64,000 nt of DNA from Ursus arctos. Taxonomy: Eukaryota > Chordata > Mammalia > Carnivora > Ursidae. The notes under the pieces are model-generated. The model had not been told where the DNA came from. It saw nothing but the letters and a program-made list of their open reading frames with translations, and ran no database searches. Both the position numbers and the translations under genes were made by a program. Below, in pieces: positions 33,798 through 44,775 of the stretch (positions within the stretch are counted from its first letter, which is position 1; every line of letters begins with the position of its first letter). Where the stretch lies: the NCBI RefSeq assembly GCF_023065955.2, contig NW_026623089.1, forward strand, positions 37,044,767-37,108,766, given 5' to 3'.

Positions 33798-35059
33798 GGT
33801 ACAGTTTTTTCCCCAAGCCATTCTTTTGCAGAGTTCTACCCACCCGGAGGGTCTTCTTTGTCTAATTTGCACAGAGGTGTCATGGAAGATGGCTATGGCT
33901 CCGGACACGTGTCTCACAATGGCATTTTGGACAGATGTTGAGGAACAGGTTGAGGTTATAACAGAGAAAGACTTGGAGCAAAATTGATGTGGGACACAAA
34001 GATCTGATCCAAACGTTCCAAAACACATAAGGGTGGGCTGACTTGTCTTCACGAAAATTGTGGTGTCTGCGAAGACTTGTTTCTGAAAAGAAGGGCATTC
34101 AGTGGTCACACAGAGGTGGAACAGAGAAATGCTTTTGAGAAGGAATAAGAAGTGGTCCTGACATGCCTGAGACATAGGACAATTAATAGGTCCAAGGACC
34201 CCAGGTTCTGAACTGTAACATGCAGCCGCAGGGATTCTGGAATGTTCTGAGGAAGTGTTTGCAGGCAGCCACCATGACCATAAAACTTTCCAATAATTCA
34301 CCCAGAAAATGATTAGTTTTAAGTAATGTTATTTCTAATGAAACATCCAGGATAAATTGGTTGCAAAAATATACATTCAGGTACCTAAATGAATTGGCCT
34401 ACAGAGCCCGAGTGTTCGAGAGGAGTCAGTTAAACGTGGGCAGGTGGCTGATTTGGAAGTGAGAAGAACTGATCTTAACTCATTCTTAGATACACAGTCT
34501 AGTGGACTGCTGGGCATCATCCAATCGATGACTATGCTTGGGAGAATAGTCTAGTTTCTCTAAAAAAGGCTTAGGTAAAACTTAAAGGGAAGGTGGTCCA
34601 GAACACACTCCCCTTTTACCAGACCATAAAATATTATCTTGTGGATAATATTCCCAGAGAACACATTTGTTCCAGAGACATTGAGGACAGTTTCATGTGC
34701 AAGCATCACTGATTAGGGATTTGATACCAAATGCTCAATGGAAAGACATTATTGAAGGATATTGGTTTGGTCTCGTTTTTCCATACATTTAGAAAAATCC
34801 AGATCAAATATACCACAGGATTGCTTTTTTAAAACCTAGCGAATAGAAAGAAATATGACTGCTACTGAGAAATTGTTTTATAAGAAGAGCAAAGGGAGAA
34901 TTTTGCGAGCAGATGGAAAACATCACATGGCTCAGAAACAGACACACGCGTAGGGATGGAGTTGAGTGTGAGGTTGAACAAGAGGTAAAGCTGCCTCGGT
35001 CATCTAGAAACCAGGGTAGACTGGATCATTTGGAGAGAACAGAAAGAGGTGTAGTCTCC
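33798..35059. other. Unassigned sequence with one 172-codon minus-strand frame
   Basis: A minus-strand frame spans 33,783-34,301. Its start ATG lies in this unassigned block and its last codons run into the tail of the L1 at 33,797. It has no family resemblance, no signal peptide and no clear membrane segment, and is probably chance. The rest, to 35,059, has no recognised feature. Confidence 0.45.
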
Positions 35060-35235
35060 TATCTCATGCCAGATGTAATTCAAATGGATTAAACTTTGAA
35101 ACATAAAACCTGGAAGCATCGTGTCCTAAAACAACGTAGACGAGTCTTGATACAATCATGAGGACGGGATGGCATTTCTAAACATGGCTCCAAAGGCAGA
35201 ACCCTCAGAGGGTTTGAAAGCTTTGAAACATTTTA
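35060..35235 (+). mobile_element. Old L1 ORF2 fragment
   Basis: Words of the ORF2 3' region: AAATGGATTAAACTTTGAAA, ATAAAACCTGGAAGCATCG, GGGATGGCATTTCTAAAC. Strongly decayed. Confidence 0.6.
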
Positions 35236-36260
35236 CATATAAAATGCACAGATCATCACACATTCCTTGTAAATAGCCCAGAAGCAGTCACAAAATGAAC
35301 TATGATTAGGACACAGAGGACAGACATTTCTGTCGGTTGATAGGGACAGCAAATCCCCCAAACGGAAAACAAAGTTCCATATCCATTGGCTTTAATACAA
35401 TTACGTATTTTTAGAAATAAATAAAAAATACATACCCTCGCATCTCCCCTCCTCCCCTCCAAAACCCTCCAGAAAAACAAACAATCCCCAAGTAATCCGT
35501 ACCACTTAGAAACTTAACAGGAAAACAACCTCATACCAAATTCCTGGTTTAAAGCACAAAGCGAGTTTGAAACGGAGGAAGGACCGTCCGCCAGAGCACA
35601 GACCCCCACCCGCGGGCTGCGGCCGGCAGGGCAGCACCAGGATTATTTCACAGCTCCCAAAGCTTTCGATAAATCATACTACAAAATGGAAGTCAGGGCA
35701 TATTTTTAATTTTTCCTCTTCACAGAATTAATGAAATCCAAAAGAGAACAAATCCTTCGAAGGGGATGGGATGGGTATGGGTAGGGTGGGTCATCGGCTG
35801 ATGTGGGGTTTCGGAAGGTTCGAGGCAACGAGAAAGAGATGGGAGCCAAGAGGGGGAAGCCAAAATCCAGAATATGGAGACAAAGGGGCTGCCCCTCGTC
35901 TGATGAGTCCCCAGAGTCTACAGGGACCCACGTCGGTGACCTGTCCCCCATCGTCAGCACACGCCATTTTAATTCCGCTTCCACCCCAATCATAGAATGA
36001 ATGGCTACCTAGCATTTACCCATAAGCCAACAAGCCAAAAACCAAACCATGAGACTTCTTTTGATGAAAACGCAAACAGGAAGGCGGAAACACTGGCGTG
36101 TGGGGATGGGCACCCCAGGTCAGAGCCGCCCTCACTTAGAGGCCTCTCTGCACCCAGATGTCATTCCAGAGGATGAAGAACAGGGAGAGTGACTGAGGGA
36201 CTTAGCCCTTCTACCCGCTCCCCCCACCCCCCAAGACTGTTGGAAGTAAAAGATCAGAAT
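35236..36260. other. Repeat-poor UTR-like island, candidate noncoding exon or conserved element
   Basis: About 1 kb without any recognisable transposon. On the minus strand it has a pyrimidine-rich, AU-rich 3' untranslated-region look: a block with ATTTATTT words near 35,405-35,425, a GTATTAAAGCC word near 35,390-35,400, and a GC-rich pocket at 35,580-35,640. Frames of 95 codons minus and 65-74 codons on both strands overlap at 35,706-36,015; the minus one contains DSGDSSDEGQP. None is recognised. No poly-A tail or target duplication is seen, so a processed pseudogene is unlikely. Calling it a UTR is inference from texture only. Confidence 0.3.
35762..35790 (+). other. G-quadruplex-type motif
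   Basis: Six runs of three or four G separated by two or three bases (GGGG AT GGG AT GGG TAT GGG TA GGG T GGG). This fits the standard quadruplex pattern with very short loops. Confidence 0.85.
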
Positions 36261-37911
36261 AAATTAGTTTGAACACAGAGATGATTGTTCCTCTCAATCC
36301 CCAGCAGTCGGGGCTCATGAAGGAAGCCAGTCGAGCTGTAGAAAAACCAAGCCTCTGTAGGGTGAAAAAGGGTGAGCCTGCTGCAGGTCGCCCATCTAAA
36401 TGTTTTCCTCTTACATCTGCACACAGGATCCTGCGTCACATCTATAAAGACTGGTGCCCCCGTACTTTTTGGCTTCTAATGTCTAGCAAACACTCAGAAG
36501 CTGTCTGGCTTGTCTTTCTTTCTTCCCTCCAGCTATATTGGAAAGTGTCCCTCTTTTACCAATGAATCCATGACTACCGCCCTTGAATCCAAGATCACCA
36601 TCCTTCCCGTCTGATGACAACATCCCCTCTTGTCTTCCCATCCTTTAAAATCATGACTTACTTGGAAACAATAGATTCCACCCGATCTCTTATTAATGTC
36701 CTTTTTTCTACCTCCAAGACTGGGCAATTTGCGCAGGGGTCAGGAGCTGCTCTGAGGCCCTACTGCTCCTGGTGCTCCGGGTACTGGCTGAGCAAGCGTG
36801 GTAGGGATGGCAAGTGGGTAAGAGCCCCAACCAGCCCAAGTAGCCGGCACTGCTGGAGACAGAGCACTCGCTCCAAGAGTGGAGCTCTGAGACCTTTCCC
36901 CAAGCTGCTTCCTGCTAATCAGACTGCTTTGGAACAATACCAGGGAATGGAGGGGAATGGAGAATGTGTTTATCAAGGGGCCTTAAAGCCTACGCCCAAG
37001 TCCCAGAAATCCATCATCGGAGATGCACACAACTTGAACACCACCTCCTCTTGTATGTCCCTCCTCTGTTGGGAGATTGGCAGGGACGTCTGCTTCTTTC
37101 TCTCTCCCTCCTTCCTGAGGTATGCTCGAAGATGAGAGGACCCGGGTGTGTGGTCACCTTGAATATGCAGACAGATGGCGGAATTTCTGCGGTGGAGGGA
37201 GTGGAATCTGGGATTTGTTCATTTCATTCATTTATTCATTCATGTATTCGCTTCCCAGCAGTTATCTCTTCATGTACATGGAGAATCAATAGCTTTGGAT
37301 TTTCTTTTTGAGAAAGACAAGTTGAGTTATGGGAAGAGAGATGGTTAAGAGCAGAAGGGAGTGGAAGTGTCTGGGAGGAAGTTGCCCAGAGGAAAGCCCT
37401 CTGCCTGCTCTGCCAGGTGAGGGGGCAGTGGGAACCGGAGGGACCCACGGCTTCAGAAGGCTCTGTTTTAGCCTCGTTGCACATTCAGTAAGAAGAATGG
37501 ATGTCGCTGCACTCACCTTCTGGCTCTTTCATTTTCCAGAAGGTTATTATCCCGGGATAAGCAGACTTTGACTTTTGGAAATTGTTGACAAGGCACCTTT
37601 ATCTGGGTCCGTTTCTCTCTTACCATACTTTGAATCTGAAAGAGTAAATTCATTCAAAGAGAGAGCTCTGGCTGCCTGGTGGATATGGTAATAAGAGGAT
37701 GGATGAGATCATCAAGGACAGAACTCGGGGTTATCTATAGAGGAGTGAACGAAAGCACCAGGTCTATAACATAGAGCACGGGGAAGGGAGGTGGAAGGCC
37801 AGGGCACAAAGCTTGGAGATGGACTTATAGCTTGTGAATAGAAAACCTCACCAGAGACAATTCCATAGCGCACTGGGAAGTAAAGCAAAACAAGCCTTTA
37901 TTTGACATCTT
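36261..37911. other. Unassigned sequence, no gene seen
   Basis: A 173-codon plus frame at 36,614-37,135 overlaps a 115-codon plus frame and minus frames and resembles no known protein. A short TTCATTCATTTATTCATTC tract near 37,221-37,241 may be an L2 3' end remnant. Confidence 0.45.
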
Positions 37912-38097
37912 TTTAAAAAAAGATTTTATTTATTTATTTGACAGAGAGAGCACAAGCAGGGGGAGTGGCAGGCAGAGGGAGAGGGAGACGCAGGCTCTTC
38001 GCAGAGCAGGGAACCTGATACAGGACTCCCCGAGGGCTCTGGGATCATGACCTGAGCCGAAGGCAGACACTTAACCAACTGAGCCACCCAGGCACCC
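37912..38097 (-). mobile_element. Carnivore SINEC element, antisense
   Basis: AAAAAGATTTTATTTATTTA, GACAGAGAGAGCACAAGC, GGGATCATGACCTGAGCCG, and head ACTGAGCCACCCAGGCACCC. Of the older-to-intermediate body type. Confidence 0.95.
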
Positions 38098-38129
38098 AAC
38101 ATTTTTTTTTTAAAGGAAAAATATTTTTC

Positions 38130-38225
38130 TGTGCTGGTGGAAATGTCCTGTATCTATACTAATACGATGGCCAGGGGCTACCTGTGGCTATTGAGCGTGT
38201 GAAATGTGGCTGATAGGCAAACCTG
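38130..38225. mobile_element. Possible MER-type DNA transposon fragment
   Basis: Words GGTGGAAATGTCCTGTATC, GGCTACCTGTGGCTATTGAG and GTGTGAAATGTGGCTGATAG resemble a common nonautonomous DNA transposon whose name I cannot give with certainty. Confidence 0.4.
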
Positions 38226-38319
38226 GCCTGGCTGGGATGGGGAGATGGGTGGGGCTGACCCAAAGCCTCCTGTATGCCATCATATTTCGGCTGCTACCTG
38301 AAGTGTCAGTAGGTGCCCT

Positions 38320-38480
38320 CCAGAAGAAGGAAGGAGAACGTTCCAGGAAAGGAAATCATTTGGGGATCTGAAGGACCACTGTGCCTAGAGGCGGGGGACA
38401 GTGAGGGACCTGTGGGCAGGGGAGAGTCACACAGAGCCTGGAGCACAGTCTAGAATTTTGGCACTTTATCCTAAGGGACT
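38320..38480 (-). mobile_element. Possible LINE2 fragment, antisense
   Basis: GGAGAACGTTCCAGGAAAGG and TTGGCACTTTATCCTAAGGG sit in the order seen in antisense L2 bodies. Weak. Confidence 0.35.
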
Positions 38481-39414
38481 TTTGGTGGATTTTGCCTCTG
38501 AAAGCTTACACATGTCCTAAGAGTCTGCAGAGCCACGGGGAGGAGCATAGCTTCTTCTCCAGCTGTGGCTGCATGCAGGGATGATGGAGAGGTCAGCCAG
38601 GATTTGGGCAAGGACAGAGTAGGACAACAGTGGTGTCCATCTGTCCTGGCCAACTTGGTTTGACACTAAAACAAAGTTTAATTCCGTGGAGACTGCCTTA
38701 TTTGGGGCTGCTGTAGACTCTTCCCAGCTGTGGTTTGCAGCCAGGGTCATTACTTACTGAATGGCAATGGGGCCCTTCCAAGGCACATGGGTGATGAAAG
38801 AATTTGTGGTGACAATGTTACTCCAAGGAGCGCCCACAGAATTGGGTCTCCACACTTAAACTCATCTCTGACTGAACAGAAGGCAACATCGAACCATCTT
38901 GCATTTACCCAAGGGGGAGCAGACAGGGGCTGTGGACATGTCAGTGGAGTCCCAGCTTCCTGGGACGTCCTGCCCGGTTCGCACTGCAGAACACAGAACT
39001 CAGAGCTCCCATGATCTAGGGCCCACATTCACTCTGTGGTTTTGTGAAGGAATCAGAAACGCTCAGATCTGTTCAGACCTCTGGATCTGCCGTGGGGAGG
39101 GAGAGCTGTAAGCATTTCATTCTGCTGGCACTGCATGTCCCATTAAACTTGCATTTCAACAAACTACTGTTGAGCTGAAGTATGAGACAGACTGATACTA
39201 AGAAAATTATGTGACATGCAAATTTAACTGGACATTCTGTATGTTATCAGGCAACCCTCTGTGTGGGTGACGTCTCATTGTCACAGGAGGGTGGAAAAGG
39301 CTTCTGGGAAAGGCTTGGCAAGTGAACTGGCATGTCTGAGTATGACCTGAATGACGACAGGGTTTTGCCATCTTGTGGCTCAGAAATACAATGCCAAGGA
39401 ATGGCAGCATCGTT
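38481..39414. other. Unassigned sequence, no gene seen
   Basis: No repeat, exon or RNA gene is recognised. Confidence 0.5.
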
Positions 39415-39615
39415 GACAGACCCGGATGTGGAATCCAGCAAGCCTCGCTCTGAGCTTCCATCATTGCGTGAGCTCGTGCTAAGACCTCGATTTCTCTGAA
39501 ACTCAGGTTTCCCATTTACAATGAGGATGTGAAGTGATTCTTGGTTTTTGGGGTTGAAGTAATGATTGAGATAACTTATGCCAAGGATGTGGCATCTTAT
39601 AAATATACGAATTTT
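39415..39615 (+). mobile_element. MIR SINE, sense
   Basis: Sense MIR order: GACCCGGATGTGGAATCCAG, TCGATTTCTCTGAAACTCAG, TTTCCCATTTACAATGAGG, TTGAGATAACTTATGCCAAG. Diverged. Confidence 0.6.
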
Positions 39616-40249
39616 TAAAAATACAGTAGGACTGGTGAATATCCTCCCAAGGGAAGTTGAACATGGTTGAAGAGAATAGGTCTCTGAGAAAACCAAAGAC
39701 CGGGTGAAGCCTGCTGGCAGCTGTGGGGAAGGCTAGAAGGGGTGTCCTGGGTGCAGGCTGACCTGGCCCGGGGGGATGTGGGCGTCACCTCTCACCTGCA
39801 CTGTGGATTTTGACCAGCAGGCTGCCCTGCATTTTTCAGGACATGACGCTTCTTCTCTAAAATAAAGGAATTTTCTTGAGAGAGATGTATTGAAAGGAAT
39901 GGAAGCTGGCTTGGCTTTAAAAGAAACAAAGCCATCGATCTACCGGTTGCTTTGATTTAACATGAGATCAGAAAACAAAAGAATTACTTTGTGTATCTGG
40001 TGATGAAGAGGCTGGGGATTTGTAGAAATAGGCCAAGGTAGGAATAGAAGGCTTCTCAGTGAATGAGCTTCATGGAGGGGCTGTGCTGTGCTCACTGTTC
40101 CATTGAGGGGGGGCCAAAGGAGAGGAGAGAGAGGAACCCTTCTGTGGGTCAGGTGCTGAGTGGTCCTTCCATGTCTGTCTGGGATTTTATGGTATGTCAA
40201 CATGTTCTTTGCGTGTCTCCTTTCCTTAAGTGAAATTGGGACTCAGTGA
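39616..40249. other. Unassigned sequence, no gene seen
   Basis: Nothing recognised in this stretch. Confidence 0.5.
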
Positions 40250-40655
40250 CTCACTTCTAACAGATTGGGGTGGAGGTGATGGTGTGTAGGGGCTTCTAAG
40301 ACAAGGTCATAAAAGCTACTGCCTCCTCTTCCTCTCTCCGGGGTCACTGGCTCTAGGGGAGTCTGATGCCATAGCATAAGGACATTTAACAGCCCTCCAG
40401 AGACATCCACAGGACAAGGAACAGAGGCGTCCCGCCAACAGCCATGTCGAGGGGGCATCTTGGAAGCAGATTCTCCCGTTGTAGCTGAACCTTCAGATAA
40501 CTACAGCTCATGAGTGACCCTGACTCTGAACCACCCAGCTAAGCTGCTTCCAGATCCCTTACCGTCAGAAGCTATGTGAGATGGTAAATACTTGTTTGCA
40601 GCTGCTTAATTTGCAGGTGATTTGTTATGTAGCAGTGAATAATTAATACAAATAC
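40250..40655 (+). mobile_element. MLT1-type (ERVL-MaLR) LTR
   Basis: The right part carries strong MLT1 words in order: CTGAACCTTCAGATAACTAC, GAACCACCCAGCTAAGCTGC, AGCTATGTGAGATGGTAAATA, then GGTGATTTGTTATGTAGCAG and the terminal GAATAATTAATACA. The left part is more eroded. A solo LTR, with no internal region. Subfamily (MLT1C to K range) is not resolved. Confidence 0.7.
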
Positions 40656-40930
40656 ATAAGAGGTGGGAGGATCGGTGGGAGAAGAAAGGGAAGAAGAAAG
40701 AGGGGGTAAACAGAAGAGGGAATGAACCATGAGAGACTGTGGACTCTGGGAAACAAACTGAGGTCTTCAGAGGGGAGGGGGGGAGGATCGGGATAGGCTG
40801 GTGATGGGTAGTAAGGAGAGCACGTATTGCATGGTGCACTGGGTGTTATACGCAAATAATGAATCATGGAACTTTACATCAAAGTGTACTGTATGGTGAC
40901 TAACATAATATAATAAAAATATTATTAAAT
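40656..40930 (+). mobile_element. L1 3' untranslated region, sense, younger carnivore type
   Basis: GGAATGAACCATGAGAGACT, GAAACAAACTGAGGTCTTC, GCACTGGGTGTTATACGC, AATCATGGAACTTTACATC, ATGGTGACTAACATAATATA. This is the same 3' region seen in reverse at 23,211-23,500. It ends in an AT-rich tail and abuts the right end of the MLT1 LTR. Confidence 0.92.
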
Positions 40931-40944
40931 AAAATAATAACTAA

Positions 40945-41095
40945 AACATTGAGTGCTTAGTATGTGTCAAGGATCCTTTTAAACATTTACACATGTTAAC
41001 TGTTATTTTGTCTATTTTGCAGATGAAGACAGCGAAGTCCAGTAGGGTTACATAACTTGCCGAGGTACGTACCTAGTAAGTGACCTAAACATACC
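40945..41095 (-). mobile_element. MIR SINE fragment, antisense
   Basis: TTGAGTGCTTAGTATGTGTC, TTTGCAGATGAAGACAGCG, GGGTTACATAACTTGCCGAG. Confidence 0.75.
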
Positions 41096-41144
41096 TCGAT
41101 TCCTTTTCCGTATGTGATCTCTCATGCATGTTTGTTTTACTGCT

Positions 41145-41285
41145 GTACTGTCTGCTTCTTTACTAGATTCTAAGTCCCGCAAGGTCAGGGAAGGCATTCT
41201 ACCCATATCCTCGGAACCCAGCAGCACTTAGAACACAGTATGCCCCAAATAAATATTTACATAAACTGAATAAATGGATGGTGAA
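41145..41285 (+). mobile_element. LINE2 (L2) 3' end, sense
   Basis: TACTAGATTCTAAGTCCCGC, AAGGTCAGGGAAGGCATTC, CAGCAGCACTTAGAACACAG, AATAAATATTTACATAAACTG: the sense L2 3' end. Confidence 0.75.
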
Positions 41286-41499
41286 GAAATAAATTTAAAA
41301 ATCATTAGGCACCAGCTCTTCGCTCCAGAAGCTTGAGCTTTTGGGTCTAACACAGCGCCATATATGGGAACTTCATGTTGGGTAACATTAATGTGTCCTT
41401 TCATTTAGGACTGAAAACTTGGACTTTATTTTGTTGCCAATTTTAGATGGTGCTCAATGCCTCCATCTAACCCAGAAATCCACTGTTTCACAAATGTGC

Positions 41500-41850
41500 A
41501 CTTAAATCCAAGGGAAATTGGAAATAACCTAAATACCCAACATCAGAGCTTAATAAATTATGCACTTCGTGCAATGAAATTCTATGCAAGCTCTAAAATT
41601 ATAAAACTATGTTGAAGAAAATATCAAGAAAAATACTTCAAACAATGTTTAATGAAAATAGCAGGAACAAAGTAAATTTTAGGTAAATTCATATTATATA
41701 TTATGCAATTATTAAAAATCATGAAGCATATTTATTTGTATTCCACGAAGCGACCTCAAAGGCATATTTCTGAGTTTTAATGTTAGTAACATATGGATAG
41801 TATTGCGCAAAATAGTGTCTTCAGTTAAAAAGCAAAGAAAAATCCCTTTC
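41500..41850 (+). mobile_element. Old L1 3' fragment
   Basis: GGAAATAACCTAAATACCCA, GCAATGAAATTCTATGCAAG, and AT-rich sequence with the texture of an old L1 ORF2 end and 3' region. The right limit is vague. Confidence 0.55.
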
Positions 41851-42084
41851 CAAGTATGTCCCCTAAACTAAGTGACAATCTACACCAAAACAACATTTCA
41901 CGTGAAACTTTGTTTTTACACGTGGAGCTGGAGGCAAGGCTGGCATGTCAATGAACATGGGGCATCGCGCTAATGGCACCACATGCCAAGGAGCACGTGA
42001 CCCAGCATAAAGCAAAATCAGCTGGATGTCAGCCGATTCCAGCCAGAAGGCTCACCACAAGGATGTTCAGACCGTAGTGGAGGA

Positions 42085-42205
42085 AGTCAAGCTCCTCACT
42101 TTATAGATGTGGAAAGTGAGGCACAGAGAGGTGAAGGGATGCGTAAACCAGACCAAGCTACGGGAGCCGAGATGAGTATTTTCACCTCTGGAGTAGAGAG
42201 GTGCA
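42085..42205 (-). mobile_element. MIR SINE fragment, antisense
   Basis: CTCACTTTATAGATGTGGAA, AGTGAGGCACAGAGAGGTGA: the antisense MIR core. Confidence 0.75.
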
Positions 42206-42233
42206 CACTCCGTAGCTCTCTCATCTATGTTTT

Positions 42234-42432
42234 TTTTTTTTTTTTAAGATTTTATTTATTTATTTGACAGAGATAGAGCCAGCCAGCGAGAGAGGGAACA
42301 CAAGCAGGGGGAGTGGGAGAGGAAGAAGCAGGCTCATAGCAGAGGAGCCTGATGTGGGGCTCGATCCTAAGACTCCGGGATCACGCCCTGAGCCGAAGGC
42401 AGACGCTTAACGACTGAGCCACCCAGGAGCCC
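42234..42432 (-). mobile_element. Carnivore SINEC element, antisense, bear-like variant
   Basis: A T tract of about 15, then AAGATTTTATTTATTTATT, CACAAGCAGGGGGAGTGGG, CTCATAGCAGAGGAGCCTG and the head read backwards. A target-site duplication CTCTCTCATCTATGTTT (left) is matched with one mismatch at 42,433-42,449. It landed between MIR remnants. Confidence 0.96.
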
Positions 42433-42449
42433 CTCTCTCGTCTATGTTT

Positions 42450-42530
42450 TATGCCATGTTGATAAACTACCATTATGCCTATTTTACAGGTGGTAAAATT
42501 GAGGTCCAGGGAGTTTGAGTGACTTACTGT
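42450..42530 (-). mobile_element. MIR SINE fragment, antisense
   Basis: TATTTTACAGGTGGTAAAATT, GAGGTCCAGGGAGTTTGAG. It meets a sense MIR at about 42,530. Confidence 0.65.
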
Positions 42531-42725
42531 GTTGGTTCAGAGTGTGACTTCTCAGGTGGGACTACCTAGGCTCAAATCTTTCTCAAAAGTTTAACCGGTA
42601 TGTATGACTGGGGAAAGTGGCTTAGTCTAAGAATCAGGGTCATCTAGAAAGTGGGGACAAAACTAGCCCTAAGTGCTAGGGCTGCTGTGAGGATCACACG
42701 GGACAGCTCACCCTGTGAGCTGCAC
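42531..42725 (+). mobile_element. MIR SINE, sense
   Basis: TTGGTTCAGAGTGTGACTTC, AGGCTCAAATCTTTCTC, CTGCTGTGAGGATCACAC. It faces away from the antisense MIR on its left. Confidence 0.65.
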
Positions 42726-44667
42726 GTCAGGATAATTTAATCCGTTAGCCCCTTTTAAAAAATTGTTTACGTATCAACCGTGAGAGATCAGAGCTGGAAT
42801 TCCAAAATAACATTTGAAATTCTACAAATGCTCTACAACTCCAAGTCTGCCATATTTTTGTTCATAACTCAGCTGTCATCTGATGCTAACACTGCCGTAA
42901 GTGAGGGGTGTGACCTTGAGCCACCTGCTTCCTTTCTCTGCAGGTCTTCCTCACCTTGGCAATAGGATGTGCATACTTGGGTCTGCCTTTGCGAGCTCTG
43001 AGATTGCTTCTAGCTCCGGGATTCTATTCCTTCCTGAGTGCCCACCAAGTTGGAAAATGGCTGGTGTCAGGACCATACAGGATGTGGAGATGGTCCTGCC
43101 CCAAAGTCAGCTTGGATAAGACGTAGGCACCATCCAGGGCATGATTAGGTAGAAGACAAAAGCTGCTCTTAGAGGGAGAGAGAGAAGCAGGCGTTCGGGG
43201 CTTCGGAAGGGAGATATCCACTTTCAACATGTGGAGTTAGGGGACTTAAATGGAAAAAGCGCTTTCAGGACGGGCCTGGAACAGCAAGTGTGCTGGAGGA
43301 GTAATGTGGAAGGAGCCTGGAGCGGGAGGGAGGCAGGCGCACAGAGTGAGGGCTGCGAATAGAGGTAAGATGGAAATACGCGTGATAAAGCAGAGCCGCA
43401 TCGGATGGAGCAGGCAGCAAGGCCCAGGTTAGCAGGTGTCTGCGGGGAGGGAGGGTGGGAAGGAGGAAGGAGAGAAGAGCCAGAGGAGACTCTGTCCTTC
43501 TTCTCTCTGCAGAGCCTGAGGCTGAGGACGGACGCTGTGTGCGGCAAGAAAGAATGGCCTGGGGAAGGGGGGCTGATTGCTTTCTGCTCCGTGTGGGGTG
43601 TCCTTAGGGCATCAGGGGGCCCAGGCCAGGAGAAAGCAGACACAAGGAGCTGCATCTCTTGGGGAGGCCGGGCGGCTGTGCAGGTGGTGCGCATTGCTTG
43701 TGGATTCCCTCCACCAGGGCTCACCGGGCGCCTCCTGCCCTGGGCGCTTGGGGGGGACTGTGGGTGCCAAGCTGCGGTGAGCCCCGTGCCACTGGCCTCT
43801 GAGCAGTTCAGTTCTTAGCAGTGACACTCAGAAGCCTCAGGGTGGAGGTGGGGTGGGGGCATCGGGGACACCCTGTGCTCACATCCACGGTGCATCAGTT
43901 CCAGAGGGGTCTCGGTCCTGGTCTCCGTCTACGGCAGACAGAGCTGACACTGCTCAGGGCACCCAGGCTGCAGACACAGAGCTCCGTGGGGATCCTGGCA
44001 GCCCTGGGCACATGGAGGTGAACAGAGGATTCAAGCCAGGGACAGTGGCCCTTACTGATTTATTTCTTTCAAAAGTCACTGTCTGTGATGTGGTAAGAAT
44101 AACATTAACCAAAAGCAGGAGAGAGGAAGCAGGGTTTGATGGAGGTGCAGCGGGGAGGAAGGAATGAGAAGGGAAGGGTGAGAGGGTGTCCTCCCCGCCA
44201 TGCTCAACGCTGGCCAGTCCTTATGGTCACTGGTCACTGCTGCCATCATCTTGCCTCCTTGTAACCCAGGACTGACATCTGGCTAGACACTGATTATTTG
44301 ATTCGGTGATTGGTAGGAGTTGTGTGAGAGCCGGGGTTTGAGAGATGCGGCCTAGGAAGAACAGCTGTCTCAGAACGAGATCAAAGGGCCGATGAAGGTA
44401 GAGGGATGAATTCCAGCTGCAGCTGAAAAGTGCGTGCCCACCTGGTCTGCTTTGTCTGAGCCCCACACCGCAGGATCGAGGGGTGCACGCAAGGGCAGGC
44501 TTGCTGCCTGGGGTGGCCAGGACCAGGAAGGGGCGGGGAGCCCAGGAATAGTCCTTTGAGCATTTCAATGATTAAGTCAATATTGAAAATCAGGAGCTGG
44601 GAAGGCCTGGGATGAAATGGTGAATGATAAGCAATGACCACAAATGCAAAGGGAAGGGAAATGCAGC
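42726..44667. other. Unassigned GC-rich sequence, no gene seen
   Basis: Nearly 2 kb with no recognised repeat. It is GC-rich, so several frames of 100-166 codons overlap on both strands (for example 43,224-43,724 minus and 43,405-43,818 plus). None has family resemblance, splice context or codon features I can support. A G-rich quadruplex-like run lies at about 43,839-43,867. Confidence 0.45.
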
Positions 44668-44775
44668 AGTTTCAAGCTTTGGGGTCATACCAGCCTGATT
44701 TGGGGGCCAGCTGTGTGGTGTCCTATGTATGAGGCCCTGGGCAAATCACTTCATTCTTCCATTAAGTTATGCTCA
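44668..44775 (+). mobile_element. MIR SINE fragment, sense
   Basis: CTTTGGGGTCATACCAGCCTG and GGCCCTGGGCAAATCACTTC: the sense MIR core. Confidence 0.65.

Noticed and set aside
36614..37135. 173-codon plus-strand frame
   Set aside because: No motif, overlaps other frames on both strands, and no supporting splice or promoter signal. Kept only as a note in the stretch description.
43224..43818. 166-codon minus and 137-codon plus frames, possible gene
   Set aside because: The two frames oppose each other in a GC-rich stretch and neither resembles a known family; composition explains them.
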